A stretch of DNA of 64,000 nt from contig JARLJJ010000327.1 of the NCBI GenBank assembly GCA_031291275.1, positions 1-64,000 on the forward strand, given 5' to 3'. Below, one piece after another: positions 58,628 through 64,000 of this stretch (its first letter is position 1; every line of letters begins with the position of its first letter). Both the position numbers and the translations under genes were made by a program. Under the pieces are notes generated by a model that did no database searches, was not told the origin of the DNA, and saw only the letters and a program-made list of their open reading frames with translations. The DNA comes from Formivibrio sp. Lineage in GTDB: Bacteria > Pseudomonadota > Gammaproteobacteria > Burkholderiales > Chitinibacteraceae.

Positions 58628-59797
58628 ATGATTAACCACGATTTTGATCCATTAACCATCCGGGGCAAGGCGTTGTTGCCTATTGTTCAGGGCGGCATGG
58701 GGGTCGGTGTTTCGGCGCACCGCCTTGCCGGTGCCGTGGCGAAAGAGGGCGGGATGGGAACAATCGCCAGCGTGGATTTGCGCCATCATCATGCCGATTT
58801 GGTCGAAGCCAGCAAACATACGCGCACGCAAGAAGATCTGGATGTGCTGAATTGTGTGGCGCTTGACCGTGAAATCAAGCTGGCCAAGGAAACTGCGGCT
58901 GGCAATGGCCTGGTTGCAGTCAATGTGATGAAAGCGATTGGCGCGCACCCGCAGATGGTGCGGCAAGCCTGTGAGTCCGGTGCCGATGCGATTGTGATGG
59001 GTGCGGGGCTGCCCCTCGACCTGCCGGAAATGACAGCGAATTACCCGCATGTCGCCTTGATTCCGATCCTTTCGGATATTCGCGGCGTCAACGTGGTCAT
59101 CAAGCGCTGGATGAAAAAAGGCTGCTTGCCCGATGCCATCGTGATCGAACATCCGAATCATGCCGGTGGCCATCTGGGTGCCGCGAGCATAGAGGGTCTG
59201 AGCGATCCCAAGTTCAGTTTCGACCGGATATTGGCCGAAGCGAAAGTGCTGTTCGAAGAGCTGCACATTGCAGACAAGGTGCCGTTGATTCTTGCCGGTG
59301 GCATCAATAGCTTTGAAAAGGTTAAGCATTACCTCGGGACTGGCGCGTCGGCAGTACAGCTGGGTAGCGCGTTCGCAGTCACCCACGAAAGCGATGCCCA
59401 TTCAAGCTTCAAGGATGTACTGGCCAAGGCGCGCCGCGAAGACATCGTCGAATTCATGAGCGTCGCCGGCCTGCCGGCTCGCGCGGTTCTGACCCCTTGG
59501 CTGAAAACCTATCTGGATCGACTGGAAAAGCTGCAGGCCAATGCCAAGGCCGACATCGCCCGCTGTACTCAGGGGCTGAACTGCCTGTCTGTGTGCGGCC
59601 TGCGCGACGGGCTGTCGAAGGTCGGCCAGTTCTGTATCGACATGAAGCTGTCCTCCGCCATGCGCGGCGAAGTGGGCAAGGGCCTGTTCTTTCGCGGCAC
59701 CGAGCCGCTGCCGTTCGGCGAAGCAATCCGCAGCGCACGCGAGCTGATGGATTACATGCTGACCGGGCATAAGCCAGCTGATTTGCAGCAAGCCTGA
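58628..59797 (+). CDS. Nitronate monooxygenase / FabK-like flavoprotein
   Basis: A 389-residue FMN-dependent TIM-barrel protein. Motifs include IVQGGMGVGVS near the N-terminus, VAVNVM, AIVIEHPNHAGGHLG with the catalytic His region, and ILAGGINSF and GASAVQLGSAF for the FMN phosphate. The family oxidises nitronates or includes enoyl-ACP reductases (FabK); the sequence fits a nitronate monooxygenase-like clade. The C-terminal part has three Cys (CTQGLNCLSVCGL). The start is the ATG at 58628 with AGGAAA upstream. A terminator follows. Confidence 0.85.
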   Translation: MINHDFDPLTIRGKALLPIVQGGMGVGVSAHRLAGAVAKEGGMGTIASVDLRHHHADLVEASKHTRTQEDLDVLNCVALDREIKLAKETAAGNGLVAVNVMKAIGAHPQMVRQACESGADAIVMGAGLPLDLPEMTANYPHVALIPILSDIRGVNVVIKRWMKKGCLPDAIVIEHPNHAGGHLGAASIEGLSDPKFSFDRILAEAKVLFEELHIADKVPLILAGGINSFEKVKHYLGTGASAVQLGSAFAVTHESDAHSSFKDVLAKARREDIVEFMSVAGLPARAVLTPWLKTYLDRLEKLQANAKADIARCTQGLNCLSVCGLRDGLSKVGQFCIDMKLSSAMRGEVGKGLFFRGTEPLPFGEAIRSARELMDYMLTGHKPADLQQA

Positions 59798-59810
59798 TGC
59801 TTTAACCTGA

Positions 59811-59840
59811 AACGCCGCCACTTAACTGGCGGCGTTTTTT
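59811..59840 (+). terminator. Intrinsic terminator after the nitronate monooxygenase gene
   Basis: AACGCCGCCA and TGGCGGCGTT form a 10-bp stem with a 6-base loop and a run of T residues directly after. A canonical rho-independent terminator. Confidence 0.92.
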
Positions 59841-59957
59841 ATTGGAGGTTGTGAGGATGTCGCAGGTCGGGTTAGCCTGAAAAGGCGTAATCCGACAAGG
59901 GTTGCTGGGCGGTAAAGCGGTATAGTAGATTTTTTCTGATAGGGGCTTGTAGCGTAT

Positions 59958-60713
59958 ATGGACAGTGACCTCTTTAGACAGCAGTATGATTTTGAACTGG
60001 AACAGCGCAATTCAATTGCCGCTGCAACTAATATTCCGATCGTTGCTATCACTGTTGTTGCTAGTGCAACGTCAGCAGTCTTACTCGATTATCAGTACAA
60101 ATCGGTTTTCCAGTCATATGTATTCTTGATCTTCGCTTCCTTTGCACTAATCGCGATTGTCGTCGCAATCTCATATCTTTTTTGTTCGTTCTGGAATTAT
60201 GAGTACCAAAAGCTTCCAAATTCAACCGCTCTAAAGCAGCACTTTGAAGCTTTATTTACTTGGCATTCTGGAGAAGGTCTTACGCAGGAAGATGCGAAAA
60301 AATTTGCTGTAATTGACTTTGAAGATTACGTGAATCAACGACTTGCGGAAGCTGGCGATTGGAACGGGCAGAATAATATTATTCGTGGAAATTACTTACA
60401 CAGGGCAACCGCAGCGGTCGCAGTCGCAGTGGTAATGCTCATTCCTGCTGGGCTAATTTATGCTCACAATAAAGCCACGGCGGATGACAAAATTTATCAG
60501 GTAAGGCTCGTCAGTACCCCTAGTCCAATTCAACTTAATGCAGTACAAAAGGAGGTTAAAGTGTCAAACCAATCTTCGAGTAGTGGAAACCCCACAACAA
60601 TTCCAGCTGCACCAGCACCAAGTAGCAAGCCATCAGGCCCGCCCAATACGGTATTTAAGGGTAATACTGATTTGCCAAAGCCAGGGGCTAACAGCCAGTC
60701 TTCAAAAAAGTAA
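59958..60713 (+). CDS. Orphan membrane protein with three helices and a low-complexity tail
   Basis: A 251-residue protein that I do not recognise. A short N-terminal amphipathic stretch is followed by two membrane helices (about residues 25-45, IPIVAITVVASATSAVLL; about 53-75, YVFLIFASFALIAIVVAI), a cytoplasmic stretch of about 80 residues, a third helix (about 152-171, AAVAVAVVMLIPAGLIY), and a Ser/Pro/Asn-rich tail. It is more AT-rich than its neighbours and followed by repeats. The helix pair plus soluble part is reminiscent of small accessory or effector proteins, but no domain is identified. Confidence 0.7.
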   Translation: MDSDLFRQQYDFELEQRNSIAAATNIPIVAITVVASATSAVLLDYQYKSVFQSYVFLIFASFALIAIVVAISYLFCSFWNYEYQKLPNSTALKQHFEALFTWHSGEGLTQEDAKKFAVIDFEDYVNQRLAEAGDWNGQNNIIRGNYLHRATAAVAVAVVMLIPAGLIYAHNKATADDKIYQVRLVSTPSPIQLNAVQKEVKVSNQSSSSGNPTTIPAAPAPSSKPSGPPNTVFKGNTDLPKPGANSQSSKK

Positions 60714-60747
60714 ACTGCGTACAACCAAGCCAAGTAGGCCGGGTTTC

Positions 60748-60888
60748 GTAGGGCGGTGTTCCCATCGGGAACCCGCGCGGGGCAATGTTTGAAATTCAAA
60801 CCTGTTCCAATGGATTGCGGTGGTTCTTTGTATAGCCTTCGGCAACCGTGATTCGGCGGGTTACGCTACGCTTTGAACCCGCCCTACC
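60748..60888. repeat. 141-bp intergenic element with inverted GTAGGGCGG ends
   Basis: The element starts GTAGGGCGGTGTTCCC and ends GAACCCGCCCTAC, so the ends are inverted. The right arm, GTAGGGCGGGTT plus CGTAGCGTAACCCGCC on the minus strand, is the common proteobacterial intergenic palindrome. It carries no ORF. It lies between the orphan membrane gene and groEL. Confidence 0.6.
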
Positions 60889-60963
60889 ATTGGGTTTTCT
60901 TCGTGGTTACGTTGTTGTGGCGTTTGTCCGCAACGGGCACACAACAGCTAATTCTCTGAAAAC

Positions 60964-60991
60964 AAAAAACCACGCCGAAGCGTGGTTTTTT
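60964..60991. terminator. Bidirectional intrinsic terminator downstream of groEL
   Basis: AAAAAACCACGC-CGAA-GCGTGGTTTTTT is a perfect 12-bp stem with A and T runs on both sides, so it can end transcripts from either strand. It lies about 145 bp beyond the groEL stop. Between them I see only a short ATGGAC/GTCCAT stem and no gene. Confidence 0.85.
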
Positions 60992-61135
60992 GTTGGATGC
61001 TGGTACGAGCATCGCGGGGAGCGAGCGAAGTCAGAGTCAAGAAGCACGGAGCACAGAAACCGGAATGGACATGGAGGTCCATGAGGATTTCGAGCACCGC
61101 GCGACGCCGAATCTGACGGGCGCAGCCCCTGCGAA

Positions 61136-62827
<1,692 letters not shown>

Positions 62828-62846
62828 TTACGGAATCACCCGAAGA

Positions 62847-63137
62847 TTAAGCTTCGATCACGCCGAAGATATCTTCTTCGCGCATCACGAGCAGTTCTTC
62901 GCCATCCACCTTGACGGTCTGGCCGCTGTACTTGCCGAAGATCACCTTGTCGCCAACTTTCAGTTGCAGCGCGCGGACGGAACCATTGTCCAGCAGCTTG
63001 CCGGTACCGACGGAAACCACTTCGCCCATGTCCGGCTTTTCAGCAGCGGCGCCCGGCAGAACGATACCGGAGGCGGTTTTTTCTTCAGCTTCAACGCGCT
63101 TGATCACGACGCGGTCGTGCAACGGACGGATTTTCAT
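62847..63137 (-). CDS. groS: Co-chaperonin GroES (10 kDa)
   Basis: A 96-residue protein, [28 protein letters not shown], with the mobile loop and [10 protein letters not shown] and EDIFGVIE at the end. It caps the GroEL ring. The start is the ATG at 63137 with AGGAG upstream; the 16 extra residues of the track ORF lie in the leader. The upstream region carries a CIRCE element and a heat-shock promoter. Confidence 0.97.
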   Translation of the reverse strand: MKIRPLHDRVVIKRVEAEEKTASGIVLPGAAAEKPDMGEVVSVGTGKLLDNGSVRALQLKVGDKVIFGKYSGQTVKVDGEELLVMREEDIFGVIEA

Positions 63138-63210
63138 GGTGTTTATTCTCCTGTTGAAAAAAAGGGGAGCCAGTACCAGCAGCAATATTCAACCAGCGTT
63201 GAAAATGCAG

Positions 63211-63237
63211 TTAGCACTCTTGGCATTCGAGTGCCAA
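63211..63237 (-). promoter_or_regulatory. CIRCE operator of groES-groEL
   Basis: The plus strand reads TTAGCACTC-N9-GAGTGCCAA, one base off the consensus TTAGCACTC-N9-GAGTGCTAA. HrcA binds this inverted repeat as a repressor. It lies about 74 bp before the groES ATG and just downstream of the sigma-32-like -10 element. hrcA is not in this window. Confidence 0.92.
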
Positions 63238-63266
63238 TGATAGGGGCGAGATAGGGTCTTTTCAAG
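63238..63266 (-). promoter_or_regulatory. Sigma-32 (heat-shock) promoter of groES-groEL
   Basis: Reading on the minus strand, CTTGAAA is followed after 13 bp by CCCCTATCA, which fits the RpoH consensus CTTGAAA / CCCCAT at normal spacing. It directly precedes the CIRCE operator, so initiation would fall inside or next to the operator. Confidence 0.8.
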
Positions 63267-63468
63267 GGGCAACTGGAGAAAAGGTGGCTGTGCGGGGAAC
63301 GCGACCTTGGTTTTTCTCTGGCAGCATCGATAAATAGACGGGGGCTCGGGCAATGCGGATAGGCGCGATGGCATTCCGGAAAGGCGCATAATGCTGTTTC
63401 CCTAGGTTGTCTGCCGTTCGATTAGAGATGGCATCGGGAGATGCTTTCAGTGGGTTAGGGGGAATCGC

Positions 63469-64000
63469 ATGGGCTTTACATACACGCCGCTTATCAAATT
63501 TTGGCATCAGGTTCGTGCTCGTCCTCGATTGATTGCCTCATGTGCGATTGGTGTGCTCGCGTTTGGAATATTGCCACTGCAGTTTGCGCCCTCAACGCGT
63601 GTGCTGGTGGCGTGGGACATCGGCGCCGGACTCTATCTGGCACTTGCCTGGATCATGATCCGGCGGCAAACGGTGGAACATATGCGGTGGCGGGCTCGTG
63701 TGGAAGATGACGGTGCCAAGGTGGTCCTGATCCTGACTGTCGCGGCAGCCATTGCCAGTCTTGCTGCGATTGTGCTGGAGCTTTCCGGCCAGAAAACCAA
63801 TAGTCACGATTGGCAAAGTCTGCATTTGGCATTGGCGGCGGTAACGCTCGCCATCTCCTGGTTGCTGGTGCATACCACTTTTTCCCTCCATTACGCGCAC
63901 ACCTACTATATTGCCCTGGGTCAGAAGGGCGGAGCCCCGCTGGATTTCCCCAAGCAGGACACGCCGGTCTGTATGGATTTTCTGTATTTCGCCATGGTCA
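63469..64000 (+). CDS. DUF1345 family membrane protein, N-terminal part (partial)
   Basis: An ORF opens at ATG 63469 (GGGGGA upstream) and runs off the end of the window with 177 codons visible, so it is absent from the ORF track. The translation begins MGFTYTPLIKFWHQVRARPR and contains four hydrophobic helices, with HTTFSLHYAHTYY and DFLYFAMV characteristic of DUF1345. The function of the family is unknown. It is divergent from groES across about 330 bp. Confidence 0.82.
   Translation, partial: MGFTYTPLIKFWHQVRARPRLIASCAIGVLAFGILPLQFAPSTRVLVAWDIGAGLYLALAWIMIRRQTVEHMRWRARVEDDGAKVVLILTVAAAIASLAAIVLELSGQKTNSHDWQSLHLALAAVTLAISWLLVHTTFSLHYAHTYYIALGQKGGAPLDFPKQDTPVCMDFLYFAMV

Overview
The window is a 64 kb stretch of a betaproteobacterial chromosome. 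This is inferred from gene neighbourhoods typical of the class (purM divergent from an AI-2E-type permease followed by hda; leuS-lptE-holA; metX-metW; rsmB/DUF3108/purN) and from the protein sequences. Most of it has moderately high GC. No tRNA, rRNA, CRISPR array or intact mobile element was seen. An AT-rich patch (about 4.0-5.95 kb) ends against a decayed IS5-type element and looks acquired.

Layout. (1) 1-5.9 kb: the msbA 3' end and an LPS core/O-antigen group: two minus-strand GT2 glycosyltransferases, then plus-strand GT4, GT2, O-antigen ligase and O-acetyltransferase. (2) 5.95-7.16 kb: degenerate IS5-type element. (3) 7.2-9.0 kb: metX-metW. (4) 9.2-11.6 kb: ahpC-ahpF with an OxyR-like site. 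(5) 11.6-21.7 kb: a nine-gene, translationally coupled MSHA-like type IV pilus operon (secretin, TPR protein, ATPase with an MshEN-type c-di-GMP-binding domain, platform protein, PilM/N/O/P-like proteins, two homologous pseudopilin-type proteins). (6) 21.8-27.9 kb: rsmB, DUF3108, purN, purM, then perM-hda. (7) 28.1-28.7 kb: a separate prepilin. (8) 28.9-36.4 kb: leuS, lptE, holA, rng, yajR-like, ssb. (9) 36.5-44.8 kb: accessory metabolism (epimerase/LysR pair, GST, an idonate/gluconate dehydrogenase pair with a LysR regulator, thiM-thiE). (10) 44.9-54.6 kb: uvrA, then four same-strand signalling genes (GGDEF cyclase, solute-binding protein, CHASE-PAS sensor, REC/HD-GYP protein). (11) 54.6-58.5 kb: anaerobic ribonucleotide reductase. 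(12) 58.6-64 kb: nitronate monooxygenase, an orphan membrane protein, repeats, groES-groEL, and the start of a DUF1345 protein.

The most interesting locus is nrdD. The large reductase ORF stops after its zinc-ligand region and lacks the C-terminal glycyl-radical segment. That segment (RVMGY core) is encoded by a separate 62-codon ORF 549 bp downstream, with a Cys-rich zinc-ribbon-like ORF between them, and nrdG follows in overlap. This looks like a class III ribonucleotide reductase whose radical domain acts in trans, analogous to GrcA/YfiD rescuing pyruvate formate-lyase. The promoter carries a perfect FNR-type box and two NrdR-type boxes spaced about three helical turns apart, so oxygen and nucleotide control appear to be combined.

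A second theme is c-di-GMP. The window has a cyclase with GGDEF and an RxxD inhibition site, a probable HD-GYP phosphodiesterase, a CHASE-PAS sensor with no output domain, and a pilus ATPase whose N-terminus has the two-motif MshEN layout. Wiring between them is inference. groES-groEL shows both a sigma-32-like promoter and a CIRCE operator.

The ORF track treats GTG/TTG as starts. I moved many starts inward where an ATG, ribosome-binding site or family alignment made that better; the reasons are given per entry.
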